Assembly (NCBI GenBank): GCA_015494395.1
Contig: WGBG01000074.1
Location: forward strand, 1-44,048
Source of the DNA: Deltaproteobacteria bacterium
Lineage (GTDB): Bacteria; Desulfobacterota; Dissulfuribacteria; Dissulfuribacterales; QOAL01
DNA length: 44,048 nucleotides
Direction: 5' to 3'
This document shows positions 10,460 through 19,885 of this stretch, in pieces; within the stretch, counting starts at the first letter, position 1; each line of letters starts with the position of its first letter. The position numbers and the translations under genes were made by a program. Under the pieces are notes generated by a model, which had not been told where the DNA came from, did no database searches, and saw nothing but the letters and a program-made list of their open reading frames with translations.

Positions 10460-11019
10460 CGGTCAGCCTTTAAGAGAAATCTTGTTTCATCAAATGATGG
10501 AGAGCCTGTAATCCGCGGGCTGATATTGTTTGAAAATCCAAACTTCTCCTTGGGAATGCCAAGAAACATATCAAACTCTCCATTATTGTTGCTGTCATGA
10601 AAGAGCAGGATGGCATACCATCCGGGTCCTAGATTATTAAACCTCTCCTCTGCAAATGGCACACCATCAGAATCTAACCTTACCGGCATGACAGAGTACC
10701 TGCATGAATGTTTCCTGATGTCATAGGTCTCTTTCCTGTCGTAAAGTGACATCCGTACCACGCCGGTTGCCTTGTCCATGCCTTTTACCACTATGTGCAG
10801 GCAGGATAAACCCGGAGCCGGCTTCCCGCAGGAGAGACAGTTGTTGTCTGTCACGGCATAAACTGACAACAACGGGAATATGAACAGGAAAAAAATGCAA
10901 GCCGATATGATATGGGCACGGAGCGGGATGTTTACTATACGAAACAGAAAGGGCATAAAGTACAGACAAAGAATGACATAAACAAGGAAGGGGCCTGAGA
11001 AATGCTCCTGCCCCTTCAA
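10414..11019 (-). CDS. DUF2141 family exported protein
   Basis: Up to 201 residues. An N-terminal hydrophobic segment is followed by a C-terminal domain (about 70-195) with the DUF2141 hallmarks: V-R-M-S-L-Y, GWYAILLFHDSNNNGEFD and GIPKEKFGFSNN. Function is unknown; the family is predicted to be periplasmic or surface-exposed. The ORF-track start is a TTG at 11019 that falls within a hairpin just after nrdJ; an ATG at 10956 (MPFLFRIV) would give a cleaner signal peptide and may be the real start. The 3' end overlaps the comEC start region, suggesting co-transcription. Three cysteines sit just after the signal region (CLSC...C). Confidence 0.75.
   Translation of the reverse strand: MKGQEHFSGPFLVYVILCLYFMPFLFRIVNIPLRAHIISACIFFLFIFPLLSVYAVTDNNCLSCGKPAPGLSCLHIVVKGMDKATGVVRMSLYDRKETYDIRKHSCRYSVMPVRLDSDGVPFAEERFNNLGPGWYAILLFHDSNNNGEFDMFLGIPKEKFGFSNNISPRITGSPSFDETRFLLKADRCKTVTIRLQSLFGH
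10987..11017 (-). other. Hairpin between nrdJ and the DUF2141 gene
   Basis: GAAGGGGC (minus strand 11017-11010) pairs with GCCCCTTC (10994-10987) around a 15-nt loop. It lies 12 bp after the nrdJ stop. There is no clear U-tract, so it may be an mRNA 3'-end stabiliser or attenuator rather than a strong terminator. Confidence 0.45.
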
Positions 11020-11028
11020 AAAGGCTTT

Positions 11029-13314
11029 TTAATTACACTTTGAGAAACCGCAGGAGCGGCAAAGCAGACACCCCTCCTCAGGCTCAAGTACTGCACCACA
11101 TTCAGGGCAGCTCATGATTGTTGTCTCTGTACTGTCTATCTCCACATTCCCTACGTTCCTCAGTACTCTTGCCATTGCATCCGGGCAGGAGAGAATCTGG
11201 TCACCATCCTGCCACGATGGAGAGGGACACCTGATTCCTGAAAGCTGCTTTATGATTACCTTTGGGCTGACGCCGGAACGCAGTGCAAGGGATATGAGCC
11301 TGCTTTCTGCCTCTATCTGGCATGCTGCACATCCTCCGGCCTTGCCCATCTGGGTAAACACCTCGCAGATATCCTTGTCGTCCTTGTTGACTGTTACATA
11401 AAGGTTTCCACACCCGGTCCTTACCCTCTCTGTAACACCATAGGTCCGTAAGGGCCTGGGCCTTGGGGCGATCTTTCCGTTCTCGCTTTGTACTCCCTTG
11501 GTCTGGCTGTCAGTTGCCGACTGTTTCTTTTCGTCCTTTTTAAGATTAAGTACCTGAACCGGGCGGCTGCCGTAGCGATAGATGGTGATGCCCTTAAGGC
11601 CCTGTTTCCAGGCAAGTATATATGACTCCTTGATATCATCCTGGGTTGCGCTTTCAGGAAAGTTAATGGTTTTTGAGACAGCATTGTCCGTATGCCTCTG
11701 GAAGGCTGCCTGTATGGCTATGTGGCTTGTCGGGGATACATCCATGGATGTCACAAAGACCTGCCTTATCTCCTCAGGGATCTCGTCCATATCCTGAACA
11801 GAGCCGTGGCGGGCGATTTTTTCCATGAGCGCTTCGGAATATGTCCCTGCCTTTTTCATAAGCTCAACAAATACAGGATGTGCCTCAACAAGCTCTGCAC
11901 CATCCAGCACCTTTCTGATGTAGCTTACTGCAAACAGGGGTTCGATTCCGCTTGATGCTCCGGCAATAATGCTGATGGTACCTGTTGGGGCAATGGTTGT
12001 AACAGTGGCATTTCTCATTAGAGGGGTCTGCGGTGTATCATGGACGCTGCCAGGGTATGCCGGAAAGTTACCACGCTCCTCGGCAAGCCTTACAGAGGCA
12101 GCCTTTGCCTCTCTGTTGATAAATGACATTACCTCCTCTGCAAGCTCCACCGCCTCTTCAGAGTTGTAAGGGATGCCGAGCCTGATGAGCATGTCGGCAA
12201 ATCCCATTACACCAAGCCCGATCTTTCGTGTGCGCCGGGTCATCTCTGCAATTTCCGGCAGGGGGAAACGGTTTACATCTATTACATTATCAAGAAAATG
12301 AACGGCCTTGTGTACAGTATTTTTGAGGTCTTCATAATCTATGGTGCCGTCACCTTTGACAATCTTGCCAAGGTTTAATGAACCAAGATTGCACGATTCG
12401 TATGGCAGCAGTGGCTGTTCACCACAGGGATTGGTGCTTTCTATTTCCCCAAGTTTGGGCGTGGGGTTTGAGCGGTTGATACGGTCAAGGAATATTATGC
12501 CTGGCTCACCGCTTCCCCATGCAGATTCCACTATGAGTTCAAAGACACCTGCGGCAGAGATGCGCTTGACCACCTGGCCTGTACGGGGATTGATAAGCTC
12601 ATAATCCTCTCCCCTTTCAACAGCTTCCATGAATTTTTCAGTAAGGGCCACGGAGATGTTGAAGTTATTAAGGTGCTCCATCTCCTTCTTTGCTGTTATG
12701 AACTTGATGATATCAGGATGGTCAATCCTGAGTATGCCCATGTTTGCCCCGCGCCTGGTGCCACCCTGCTTGATGGTCTCGGTTGCAACGTCAAATATGG
12801 TCATAAAGGAGATAGGGCCGCTTGCAACACCGTGGGTGGATTTTACGCGATCCCCTTCAGGCCTGATTCTGGAAAAGGAAAAGCCTGTCCCTCCCCCGCT
12901 CTTGTGGATCATTGCAGTATGTTTTACTGCCTCAAAGATGCTCTCTATAGAGTCTTCTACGGGAAGGACAAAACATGCTGAAAGCTGCCCTAACTCCCGT
13001 CCGGCATTCATTAGAGTGGGGGAATTGGGCATGAACCTGAAGGATGTTATCAGATCATAAAAGGACTCTTCAGTGGCAGCCACGTCTGCCGAAGGATCAT
13101 ATGCCAGATCCGCCTGGGCTATTGTGTGTGAGACCCTCCTGAACATCTCCTCAGGAGTCTCGATTACATTACCGTTTTCATCCTTCCGAAGGTATCGCTT
13201 TGCAAGCACAACAAGTGCATTGTTGCCAAGGGGAAGAGATGTCCTTGGAAGGCCATTTTCATCAACAAACGGGGACGATTTGGAAGAAGTACTGCCGTTA
13301 AGCATAGTCTGCAC
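11029..13314 (-). CDS. nrdJ: Adenosylcobalamin-dependent (class II) ribonucleotide reductase
   Basis: Reduces ribonucleotides to deoxyribonucleotides with a B12-derived thiyl radical and needs no oxygen. The 761 residues include an N-terminal lobe with [12 protein letters not shown] (redox Cys ~113), the glycine-rich [16 protein letters not shown], the active-site core [21 protein letters not shown] region (shown here in two parts, NPCGEQ and [10 protein letters not shown]), the radical-loop motif [11 protein letters not shown], and a C-terminal zinc ribbon (CPECG...CRSCG) typical of long NrdJ. The start is GTG at 13314 or ATG at 13305; GGGT sits just upstream of the GTG. It has its own promoter, and the preceding abc-F gene ends inside that promoter. 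No class I or III reductase is in the window. Confidence 0.97.
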   Translation of the reverse strand: MQTMLNGSTSSKSSPFVDENGLPRTSLPLGNNALVVLAKRYLRKDENGNVIETPEEMFRRVSHTIAQADLAYDPSADVAATEESFYDLITSFRFMPNSPTLMNAGRELGQLSACFVLPVEDSIESIFEAVKHTAMIHKSGGGTGFSFSRIRPEGDRVKSTHGVASGPISFMTIFDVATETIKQGGTRRGANMGILRIDHPDIIKFITAKKEMEHLNNFNISVALTEKFMEAVERGEDYELINPRTGQVVKRISAAGVFELIVESAWGSGEPGIIFLDRINRSNPTPKLGEIESTNPCGEQPLLPYESCNLGSLNLGKIVKGDGTIDYEDLKNTVHKAVHFLDNVIDVNRFPLPEIAEMTRRTRKIGLGVMGFADMLIRLGIPYNSEEAVELAEEVMSFINREAKAASVRLAEERGNFPAYPGSVHDTPQTPLMRNATVTTIAPTGTISIIAGASSGIEPLFAVSYIRKVLDGAELVEAHPVFVELMKKAGTYSEALMEKIARHGSVQDMDEIPEEIRQVFVTSMDVSPTSHIAIQAAFQRHTDNAVSKTINFPESATQDDIKESYILAWKQGLKGITIYRYGSRPVQVLNLKKDEKKQSATDSQTKGVQSENGKIAPRPRPLRTYGVTERVRTGCGNLYVTVNKDDKDICEVFTQMGKAGGCAACQIEAESRLISLALRSGVSPKVIIKQLSGIRCPSPSWQDGDQILSCPDAMARVLRNVGNVEIDSTETTIMSCPECGAVLEPEEGCLLCRSCGFSKCN

Positions 13315-13369
13315 ACCCTTTCTGGAAAAATTTTTGAATGTATTGAAATTTTGAATAATTGCCTGAATT

Positions 13370-13414
13370 ACACAAGATGTTGAGTTTGATGTATATTAGA
13401 ATGGTATATAGTGT
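13370..13414 (-). promoter_or_regulatory. Possible pair of NrdR boxes upstream of nrdJ
   Basis: Compared by eye with the NrdR consensus ACACWATATATWGTGT, ACTCAACATCTTGTGT (13385-13370) matches at 13 of 16 positions and ACACTATATACCATTC (13414-13399) at 11 of 16. The boxes start 29 bp apart, slightly less than the roughly 31 bp usual for NrdR pairs. The upstream box covers the predicted -10 element, as expected for a repressor site. Confidence 0.45.
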
Positions 13415-13431
13415 GTCAGGGCGGGTGTCAA
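13403..13431 (-). promoter_or_regulatory. Predicted sigma-70-type promoter of nrdJ
   Basis: On the minus strand, TTGACA (13431-13426) is followed after 17 nt by TATACC (13408-13403), or after 15 nt by TATATA (13410-13405). The -35 hexamer overlaps the stop codon of the ABC-F gene. The transcript would have a leader of roughly 80-90 nt before nrdJ, which is too short for a typical cobalamin riboswitch; none was seen. Confidence 0.55.
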
Positions 13432-15500
13432 GCGGATTCCAGATTTTTTGTGGCAGTCTGGAGTGCTTCTTCAGATTTTTCCCACAAAATATACGTTTCA
13501 TCAATTAGTTGAAGAATATTTTTGTATTCCGAGTTAAGTTTTTTCATCCTGGGACCATCGGCATGTACAGCAGGCTCAGCAAGCAGTGCCTCCAACTCCT
13601 CTTTTCTGGTCTCCAAGGTGAGTAATTTTTCCTCTGCATCCTTGACCTTTGCCTTGAGCGGGCCAAGTTTTTTCCTTTGCATTTCCCGTTCAAGGGCGGC
13701 CTGGCGCCTGAGCTCCCTGGCACTAGGCCGTTTTTGCGAAGAGTTTCCTGCTGCTGAATTTCCATCTGTCGCAGTGGCTTTACACTTGGGCTCAGCAGCA
13801 GTTTCATGCCCCTCTTTTTCAGCATCATCCGGTTTATGGTTTGATTTATCAAGGCTATCAAGGTAATCCTCTATTCCTCCCAGATGATCCTTAAGGATAC
13901 CGTTTCTTACCTCCCATACCCTGGAAACAATACCTTCCATAAATGCACGGTCATGTGAGACAAGAACAAAACTTCCTGTAAAGTTTTTTAATGCATTTTT
14001 GACAACCTGTTTGGAAGTGATGTCCAGGTGATTTGTGGGTTCATCAAGCACCAGAAGGTTTGCAGGGTTCAGAAGCATCCTTGCAAGGGCAAGCCTGCTC
14101 TTCTCACCTCCGGACAGGTTTTTAACCCTTGATTTAACCATGTCACTGTTAAAGAGAAATGCACCCAGCAGGTCCCGGACACGCTGGGTCGCCTCGCCTC
14201 CAGGTGCCTGTCCCATTGCCTCAAGAACAGTAGCCTCCTGGGGAAGTTCGGAAGCCTGATGCTGACCAAAATAGGAGACAGAAACATTATGCCCCCACTT
14301 TATTGTTCCTGAGTCAGGTTGCACCACTCCTGCAATTATTTTTGCAAGGGTTGATTTACCGCTCCCGTTGGGGCCAACCACTGCAATATGATCTCCCCGC
14401 TCTATCCTGAAGGCAAGATCCCTGAACACCTCAATCCTGCCGGGACTGCCCTTTTGTTCAGGATTGGCACATTCATAGGTTTTTCCAATGCCTTCTCCAA
14501 CCACCACATCCCTTCCGCTTCTTTCAGGCTCCGGAAAGGAGAAATTTACCGAGCTTTCAGAGGGACCGGAGGGCTCTGATGGATTCATCTGCTTTTCACG
14601 TTCAAGCATTTTTATCCTGCTCTGAACCTGCCTGGCCTTGGTTGCCTTTGTCCTGAATCGCTCAATAAAACGCTCAGTCTCCTTTATCTTTGCCTGCCTT
14701 GTCTTCTCCTGTGCCTCAAGCTGTCTCTTTCTCTCTGCGCTCTGTTCAAGATATGCATGGTAATTTCCCTGGTATATAACAGCAGTTCTCTGTTCAAGGG
14801 AGATGATTCGCTGAGAGAGCCTGTTCAGGAAATGTTCATCGTGTGATACCAGAAGCAGCGCTCCCTTTTGCTGCATGAGCCAGTCTTCAAGCCATGTTAC
14901 AGAGTCAATATCAAGATGGTTGGTGGGCTCATCAAGGAGCAGAAGGTCAGGGGAGGTCAAAAGGAGCCTTGCAAGTGAAGCCCTCATTTTCCAGCCGCCG
15001 CTGAACTGGCTTAAAGGGCGGTGAAAATCTGCTTTATCAAATCCAAGGCCTGAAAGCACAGTTGCAGTCCGTGCATCCTGCTCATAAAATCCTGACTGTT
15101 CCAGAAACAGGGTTAATTCATGCTGACGTTCCAGCAGTTTTGTTAACCGGCTGCCGTCATGGTTATTGGCAGAGGCTGCAAGTTCCTGGTGAACTTTTTC
15201 AAGTTCCCGGGCCTTTTGGTGAACTTTTTCAAAAGCCTTTGATGCCTCTGCCCATACTGTGCCGTTAAACTCCTCTGCTGAAAGCTCCTGTGGAAGGTAT
15301 CCTGTAACAGCACCGGAAGGTTTTATGATTCTTCCTTCATCAGGCTGATTAATGTCTGCTATGATCTTGAGGAGAGTGGTTTTTCCAGCGCCGTTTGGGC
15401 CTACAAGTCCTGCTCGCTGGCCAGGCTGTATGGAAAAACTTACCTTTTCAAAAAGCAGACGGGCACCAATACTGTAACTTATTTCAGAAACTGCGAACAT
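13428..15500 (-). CDS. ABC-F family ATPase (Uup/YheS type)
   Basis: Soluble protein with two ABC ATPase domains and no membrane segment; ABC-F proteins act on the ribosome in translation control or antibiotic protection. Domain 1 has GPNGAGKTT (~35), FSGGWKMR (~167) and LLLLDEPTNHLD (~190). A charged linker follows (~240-310). Domain 2 has GPNGSGKST (~373), LSGGEKSR (~462) and LLVLDEPTNHLD. The last ~100 residues form a Lys/Glu-rich coiled coil, a tail seen in Uup and related subfamilies. It starts 16 bp after the nadA stop, so it is probably in the lolA-nadA transcription unit. The exact subfamily cannot be told from motifs alone. All nucleotide-binding motifs look intact. Confidence 0.93.
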   Translation of the reverse strand: MFAVSEISYSIGARLLFEKVSFSIQPGQRAGLVGPNGAGKTTLLKIIADINQPDEGRIIKPSGAVTGYLPQELSAEEFNGTVWAEASKAFEKVHQKARELEKVHQELAASANNHDGSRLTKLLERQHELTLFLEQSGFYEQDARTATVLSGLGFDKADFHRPLSQFSGGWKMRASLARLLLTSPDLLLLDEPTNHLDIDSVTWLEDWLMQQKGALLLVSHDEHFLNRLSQRIISLEQRTAVIYQGNYHAYLEQSAERKRQLEAQEKTRQAKIKETERFIERFRTKATKARQVQSRIKMLEREKQMNPSEPSGPSESSVNFSFPEPERSGRDVVVGEGIGKTYECANPEQKGSPGRIEVFRDLAFRIERGDHIAVVGPNGSGKSTLAKIIAGVVQPDSGTIKWGHNVSVSYFGQHQASELPQEATVLEAMGQAPGGEATQRVRDLLGAFLFNSDMVKSRVKNLSGGEKSRLALARMLLNPANLLVLDEPTNHLDITSKQVVKNALKNFTGSFVLVSHDRAFMEGIVSRVWEVRNGILKDHLGGIEDYLDSLDKSNHKPDDAEKEGHETAAEPKCKATATDGNSAAGNSSQKRPSARELRRQAALEREMQRKKLGPLKAKVKDAEEKLLTLETRKEELEALLAEPAVHADGPRMKKLNSEYKNILQLIDETYILWEKSEEALQTATKNLESA

Positions 15501-15516
15501 GAAGTGGTAAAATCAT

Positions 15517-16440
15517 TTACCCTGCATCACGAGGCACATCCATCATTCGCTGTACAGCCCGAAGTGCCTTTATTCGTGTCTCCTCAGGTACCTTTACAAC
15601 AGGGACCTCCCTTTCAAGTGCTGCAAGTATGTGTTCAAGAGTGGTCTTTTTCATGTCATGGCAGATCATATCAGCAGAGGCAGGATAGAACTTCTTGTCA
15701 GGATTCTGTTTCCTCAGCTGATGTAGCAGCCCGTTTTCCGTGGCTATAATAAATTCCTCTGCATCAGACTTTGAGGCAAAGACAAGCATACCGCTGGTGC
15801 TGCGCACTGCATCTGCTAGCTCCAGTACCTCCATGGGGCATTCCGGATGGGCAAGAAGCAGGGCATTGGGATGTGCCTTTTTTGCCTCCTTAACAGCATT
15901 TACCGTAAGGTTATCATGAACAGGACAGTAGCCATCCCAGTAGTGAATCTTCTGGTCAGTATGCCTGGCTACCCACCTTGCAAGGTTTCTGTCAGGGGTC
16001 ATCAGCACCTCATCTGCCCCTGTCCACTTCACAACCTGGATTGCATTGGCTGAAGTACAGCATATATCACTTAGCGCCTTGACCTCTGCAGTGGAATTTA
16101 CATAAGTTACTACCGGAACTCCAGCAAGCTCCTCTTTTTTCTTGATAAGCTCCTCCGGTGTCAGCATGTCAGCCATGGCACAGCCTGCATCCGGCACAGG
16201 AAAAAGGACCTTTTTATCCGGGCAGACTATGCTGGCAGCCTCTGCCATGAAATGCACACCAGCAAATACAATAATGTCGGCATCGGTCTCAGATGCCTGG
16301 ATGCTCAGGGCAAGGCTGTCACCTGTAAGGTCGGCAACGTCCTGAACCTCAGGAAGTTCATAGTTGTGAGCAAGGATTATAGCGTTTTTACGCCTGGCTA
16401 TCTCTTTTATCTTTTCTGCAAGAATTGTGTGGTTACTCAT
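15517..16440 (-). CDS. nadA: Quinolinate synthase NadA
   Basis: Condenses iminoaspartate with dihydroxyacetone phosphate to quinolinate in de novo NAD synthesis, using an oxygen-sensitive [4Fe-4S] cluster. At 307 residues it belongs to the short form of the family. By spacing, the cluster ligands should be Cys87 (DAGCAMAD), Cys172 (GYCPVHDN) and Cys260 (DMICHDMKK). Other landmarks are AHNYELPEVQD near the N-terminus, YVNSTAEVKA and AHPECPMEV. The partner genes nadB and nadC are not in the window. It lies between lolA (33 bp upstream) and abc-F (16 bp downstream) on the same strand, so an operon is likely. The ribosome site is weak. Confidence 0.96.
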   Translation of the reverse strand: MSNHTILAEKIKEIARRKNAIILAHNYELPEVQDVADLTGDSLALSIQASETDADIIVFAGVHFMAEAASIVCPDKKVLFPVPDAGCAMADMLTPEELIKKKEELAGVPVVTYVNSTAEVKALSDICCTSANAIQVVKWTGADEVLMTPDRNLARWVARHTDQKIHYWDGYCPVHDNLTVNAVKEAKKAHPNALLLAHPECPMEVLELADAVRSTSGMLVFASKSDAEEFIIATENGLLHQLRKQNPDKKFYPASADMICHDMKKTTLEHILAALEREVPVVKVPEETRIKALRAVQRMMDVPRDAG

Positions 16441-16473
16441 TGTTAATTAAATATCCTCTGTTTTCATACCAAA

Positions 16474-17133
16474 TTAATCTGCCCTGTAAACTTCAACCCC
16501 TTCAGGAATCTTGAAGGTAAAGAGATCATCTGGAAGCTTTCTGTTAGTCTGCAGATCCCTGAACCTGATATGTGTCCTGTTGGATAGCGCATCGGTTATC
16601 CACATTTCCTGTATCATATGGGAAACAGGGTCAATAATTATACGCATCTCCACCAGGTTGCTGTCGGTCTTTATGGGTTTAAGGCGAAGGCACCACCTCT
16701 GTTTGTCAAGCCTGCATTCATTGTCATTGGTCACCTTAAAAAACTTTTCAAGAGAACCCCTGCCAAAGAAGAATGCCCGGCTGATCTCTGAAGAAAGAAA
16801 GCGCTTGCGCGGCATGACCATGACCTGACCAGCGTTTTTTTCATAGATATAGACATCATCTTTATATGTTACGATGAGCTGGGGTTCAGGAAGCTCATAC
16901 TCCCACCTCATCAGGCCGGGACGTTTAAAAAAGACCTTTCCCTTGGCCATTACCGGCTGTGAGTCACTGTTGCTGTAAGTCTCCTGGGTGAAGGAGGCAC
17001 TTAGGTTTTCTGTGTGATCATACTGTTCCTGAACATATTTCAGCGCCTGCTGGATGGAAATTTCCTCAGCCCCTGCTATAACAGGAAAGAAAAGGAACAG
17101 TAACAAAAAAGGTATCAACCTGATAATTTTCAT
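16474..17133 (-). CDS. lolA: Outer-membrane lipoprotein carrier protein LolA
   Basis: Periplasmic chaperone that takes lipoproteins from LolCDE to the outer membrane. The protein has a signal peptide (MKIIRLIPFLLLF...VIAGA), then the LolA barrel with LSASFTQE, GKVFFKRPGLMRWEYE, VMVMPRKRF and a typical late PDDLFTFKIPEGVEV. The ORF track begins at a TTG at 17142; the ATG at 17133 is preferred because it starts the signal peptide directly and has GGAT just upstream. At 219 residues it is of normal length. No lolB is nearby, as is common outside gammaproteobacteria. It is divergent from waaA, sharing a roughly 220-bp intergenic region. Confidence 0.94.
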   Translation of the reverse strand: MKIIRLIPFLLLFLFFPVIAGAEEISIQQALKYVQEQYDHTENLSASFTQETYSNSDSQPVMAKGKVFFKRPGLMRWEYELPEPQLIVTYKDDVYIYEKNAGQVMVMPRKRFLSSEISRAFFFGRGSLEKFFKVTNDNECRLDKQRWCLRLKPIKTDSNLVEMRIIIDPVSHMIQEMWITDALSNRTHIRFRDLQTNRKLPDDLFTFKIPEGVEVYRAD

Positions 17134-17138
17134 GTTAT

Positions 17139-17166
17139 CCAAATTCGTTAAGCCAAATTCGTTAAG
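17139..17166. repeat. Perfect 14-bp tandem duplication upstream of lolA
   Basis: CCAAATTCGTTAAG occurs twice in direct succession (17139-17152 and 17153-17166), beginning 6 bp before the lolA start codon. It could be replication slippage that altered the 5' leader or ribosome site. No other copy was seen in the window. Confidence 0.85.
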
Positions 17167-17298
17167 ATGGTTAATATGTAAGATAAGGTGTGTACTGCTA
17201 AAAAAAACAGGGCTGACTGATCTTGAAAATTGTACGTTCTGCTATCTCAGGCCTATGTCAGGGTTTCTTCAAACAGCCTGCCCCTGTCTGCCACAGAA

Positions 17299-17304
17299 TA
17301 TAAT
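17299..17304 (+). promoter_or_regulatory. Possible -10 element of the waaA-lpxK unit
   Basis: A perfect TATAAT lies 50 bp before the preferred waaA ATG. No good -35 hexamer is visible at 17-18 nt. If used, transcription would begin close to 17311, which leaves no leader for the alternative GTG start at 17316 and so supports the ATG at 17355. Confidence 0.35.
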
Positions 17305-17354
17305 AAGAACTCTCTGTGGGCAACGTGAATTTAAGGAGTAGAATCCAAACGATC

Positions 17355-18704
17355 ATGCGAGAGCTTCCGGCATCTTTTCTGCTAATTTCTTACAGGCTCC
17401 TTGGAAGTGTGCTTGCCCCGTTGATACTGCCATCAGTAGCTGCATTGATGATGGCACGAAAAAAATACAGGGCACAGCTTTCATGCAAAATGGGAATTGT
17501 CCCGGATTATGTGTCCGGTATGGTCGGCAGTAAACCCCGTATCTGGCTCCATGCCCTGTCTGTGGGCGAAGTAAATGCCGCCATGCCCCTGCTTAATGCC
17601 ATAAGGGCAAGATGGCCTGAATCAGCTCTTGTCTGCTCTGCATCAACAGCAACAGGTATCAATGCGTTAAAACAGAAGGCTTTCAAACTTGATGCAGCCA
17701 TTACTTGTCTTCCGCTTGATTTTCCCTTTCTTACCTCACATGTCATAAATTCCGTAAGACCTGACCTGTTCATACTTACAGAGACAGATATATGGCCGGA
17801 TTTTATTTGGAGATTGCATGAGCAAGGCATACCTCCGCTTATGGTAAACGGTAGCATCTCTTCTTCTGCTGCAAGGCGGCTCAGGCAGCTTAAACAAAGA
17901 GGTATTGATGCAGCAGGTTTTCTTTATGGCGGTTTTGATACTGTTTCCATGCAGTCAGAAGATGATGCGGCACGCCTTTCCGGAATTGGCAGTGATAAAA
18001 TCAGAAATATAAGGTGTTTGGGGAACCTGAAATATGATATTCAAACCCAGGAGATTGGTCCTGATGCGCTTGATCAATTAAGGCAGGAGTTTTTAATTTC
18101 TCCCGGAGATTTTGTCATAATTGCGGGAAGCACCCATCCTGGAGAAGAGACCCTGTTAGCCGGATGTTTTGAAAGATTATGCAAACTTTCCAGGCAAAAA
18201 AGAGGAAACAGATTAAAATTTATTGTTGCCCCAAGGGATCCCAAACGGTCAAGGGAGCTATTGGATATATTTTCCAGTAAAGTGTTAAATGTTGTATTAA
18301 GAAGTAATATCAGGGATAGAAACGCAGATGTTGTAATCCTTGATACACTGGGGGAGTTATCCAAAATTTATGCGCTTGGCAGTTTAGCATTTGTTGGTGG
18401 AAGTTTTGTTTCAACAGGCGGGCATAACCTTTTTGAGCCTGCTGCACATGGTATTCCTGTATTCTGGGGCCCTTATGTTGAGAGCTGCAGTGACATGGCA
18501 GCTCTTCTTGAAAATCAGGGGGCAGGAAAGGAAGTTAAAACAGTCGATGAGCTTTGCAAGGAGTTTGAAGTACTTTTAAAAGATTCTCAATCCAGGGAAG
18601 AAATGGGAAAGGCTGCAAAAGAATGTGTAAGCAGCCACGGTGGGGCAACAGAAAGATATGTGTCCCTTATTGAAAGCAGCCTCTCTTCTCATCACAGCAG
18701 GTAG
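17355..18704 (+). CDS. waaA: 3-deoxy-D-manno-octulosonic acid (Kdo) transferase
   Basis: Adds Kdo to lipid IV-A in the inner membrane, the first step of LPS core assembly (GT30 family). The 449 residues include an N-terminal membrane anchor with LLGSVLAPLILP, the acceptor domain with WLHALSVGEVNAA (catalytic Glu ~72), LTETDIWPDFI and VNGSISSSA, and the CMP-Kdo domain with AGSTHPGEE and FVGGSFVSTGGHNLFEP. The ORF track offers GTG at 17316; the ATG at 17355 is preferred because the family normally begins just before the anchor. AAGGAG lies 16 nt upstream of this ATG, which is further than ideal, so the start is not certain. lpxK follows 21 bp later, so the two lipid A genes probably share an mRNA. 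Confidence 0.95.
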   Translation: MRELPASFLLISYRLLGSVLAPLILPSVAALMMARKKYRAQLSCKMGIVPDYVSGMVGSKPRIWLHALSVGEVNAAMPLLNAIRARWPESALVCSASTATGINALKQKAFKLDAAITCLPLDFPFLTSHVINSVRPDLFILTETDIWPDFIWRLHEQGIPPLMVNGSISSSAARRLRQLKQRGIDAAGFLYGGFDTVSMQSEDDAARLSGIGSDKIRNIRCLGNLKYDIQTQEIGPDALDQLRQEFLISPGDFVIIAGSTHPGEETLLAGCFERLCKLSRQKRGNRLKFIVAPRDPKRSRELLDIFSSKVLNVVLRSNIRDRNADVVILDTLGELSKIYALGSLAFVGGSFVSTGGHNLFEPAAHGIPVFWGPYVESCSDMAALLENQGAGKEVKTVDELCKEFEVLLKDSQSREEMGKAAKECVSSHGGATERYVSLIESSLSSHHSR

Positions 18705-18725
18705 GGGATAAAATTTTAGATTTCT

Positions 18726-19835
18726 GTGAATCAAAAATACTTAAATATGCTGTTTCGTGTCGGCAGGGTCTTTGAACCCCTTTACGCTGGACTTATGTCT
18801 TTGCGTTCCAGGCTCTATTCACGAGGCATGTTAAAAATTCACAGGGCAGATATCCCGGTAATCAGCATAGGCAATCTCTCAATGGGAGGAACAGGCAAGA
18901 CACCTCACGTAATAGCCTGCTGCCGTTTTTTAAGAAAGCAGGGGATCAAGCCTGCGGTGGTCACCAGGGGATACGGCGGAAAGGCAGGGAAAGGTCCCCT
19001 GGTTGTTTCAGACGGCTTTGACCTTTTTGCAGATGCAGAGACTGCCGGTGACGAAGTGTTCATGATGGCCCACATGCTTCACGGGGTTATAATCGTTGCC
19101 GGCTCCTGCAGATACCAGGGTGCTTTGACTGCAAGGAAGCTTGGGGCAAAGGTGATCGTACTTGATGACGGGTTTCAGCACATGGCACTTTATCGTAACA
19201 GGGATGTACTGCTGCTGCCTGCATCAGAACCCTTTGGAAACAGGCATGTATTTCCTGCAGGCCACCTTCGTGAGCCCATCTCGGCACTGAAACGTGCAAC
19301 ATGTATCCTTATAACCGGCTGTGAGCAGGTAAGTGACGGCAGTGTCACTCTCTTGCGGGAAGAGATTCATTCCCTGGTGGATAACGCCCCGGTTTTTACC
19401 AGTTTTAACAGGATAACAGGTTTATGTCTGATCGGGGAAAAAGAGGTTTACAGGCCTGGCACACCAGATTTTGAAAAATGGAGAAAAACACCTGTTCTGG
19501 CCTTTTGTGGTGTTGGGAGGCCCCAATCCTTCACTTCAATATTAACCCGGAATGGAGATGGCTTCGGTTTTAATGTAAAAGACACTGTTTCTTTCAAGGA
19601 TCACTATATTTATCACCGTAATGATATTGAAACATTATATAAAAAAGCTGAAGAGATCGGCGCCAGCGCCCTGGTAACAACTGCCAAAGATGCAGTTAAA
19701 GTCAGGGAATACTGTTCAAACAGTGGCCTTGAAGGTGATGGCTTACAAACAGCTTCCCCAATCCCGATACTTGTGTTAGAGGTAGAGGCAGTGCCAGAAA
19801 ATGGTTTTTACAGGCACATCATGCAGGCAATTTGA
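18726..19835 (+). CDS. lpxK: Tetraacyldisaccharide 4'-kinase LpxK
   Basis: Phosphorylates the lipid A disaccharide at the 4' position on the inner face of the inner membrane. The 369 residues contain an N-terminal amphipathic or membrane segment, the P-loop GNLSMGGTGKTP (~48-60), the conserved TRGYGG, GDE(V)FMMA and VLDDGFQHMAL motifs, and a late VTTAKDAVK. Length is normal. The start is GTG at 18726; ATG at 18747 is possible, and neither has a strong ribosome site. It follows waaA directly, a common pairing because LpxK makes the acceptor that WaaA glycosylates. Confidence 0.96.
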   Translation: MNQKYLNMLFRVGRVFEPLYAGLMSLRSRLYSRGMLKIHRADIPVISIGNLSMGGTGKTPHVIACCRFLRKQGIKPAVVTRGYGGKAGKGPLVVSDGFDLFADAETAGDEVFMMAHMLHGVIIVAGSCRYQGALTARKLGAKVIVLDDGFQHMALYRNRDVLLLPASEPFGNRHVFPAGHLREPISALKRATCILITGCEQVSDGSVTLLREEIHSLVDNAPVFTSFNRITGLCLIGEKEVYRPGTPDFEKWRKTPVLAFCGVGRPQSFTSILTRNGDGFGFNVKDTVSFKDHYIYHRNDIETLYKKAEEIGASALVTTAKDAVKVREYCSNSGLEGDGLQTASPIPILVLEVEAVPENGFYRHIMQAI

Positions 19836-19885
19836 TTTACATGCCCATTTGAGCTTTTTTCTTATAATATCAAATAACTACCATT

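Noticed and set aside
13315-13427. Cobalamin riboswitch before nrdJ
   Set aside because: The leader is about 85 nt and lacks a recognisable B12-box, too short for the standard fold.
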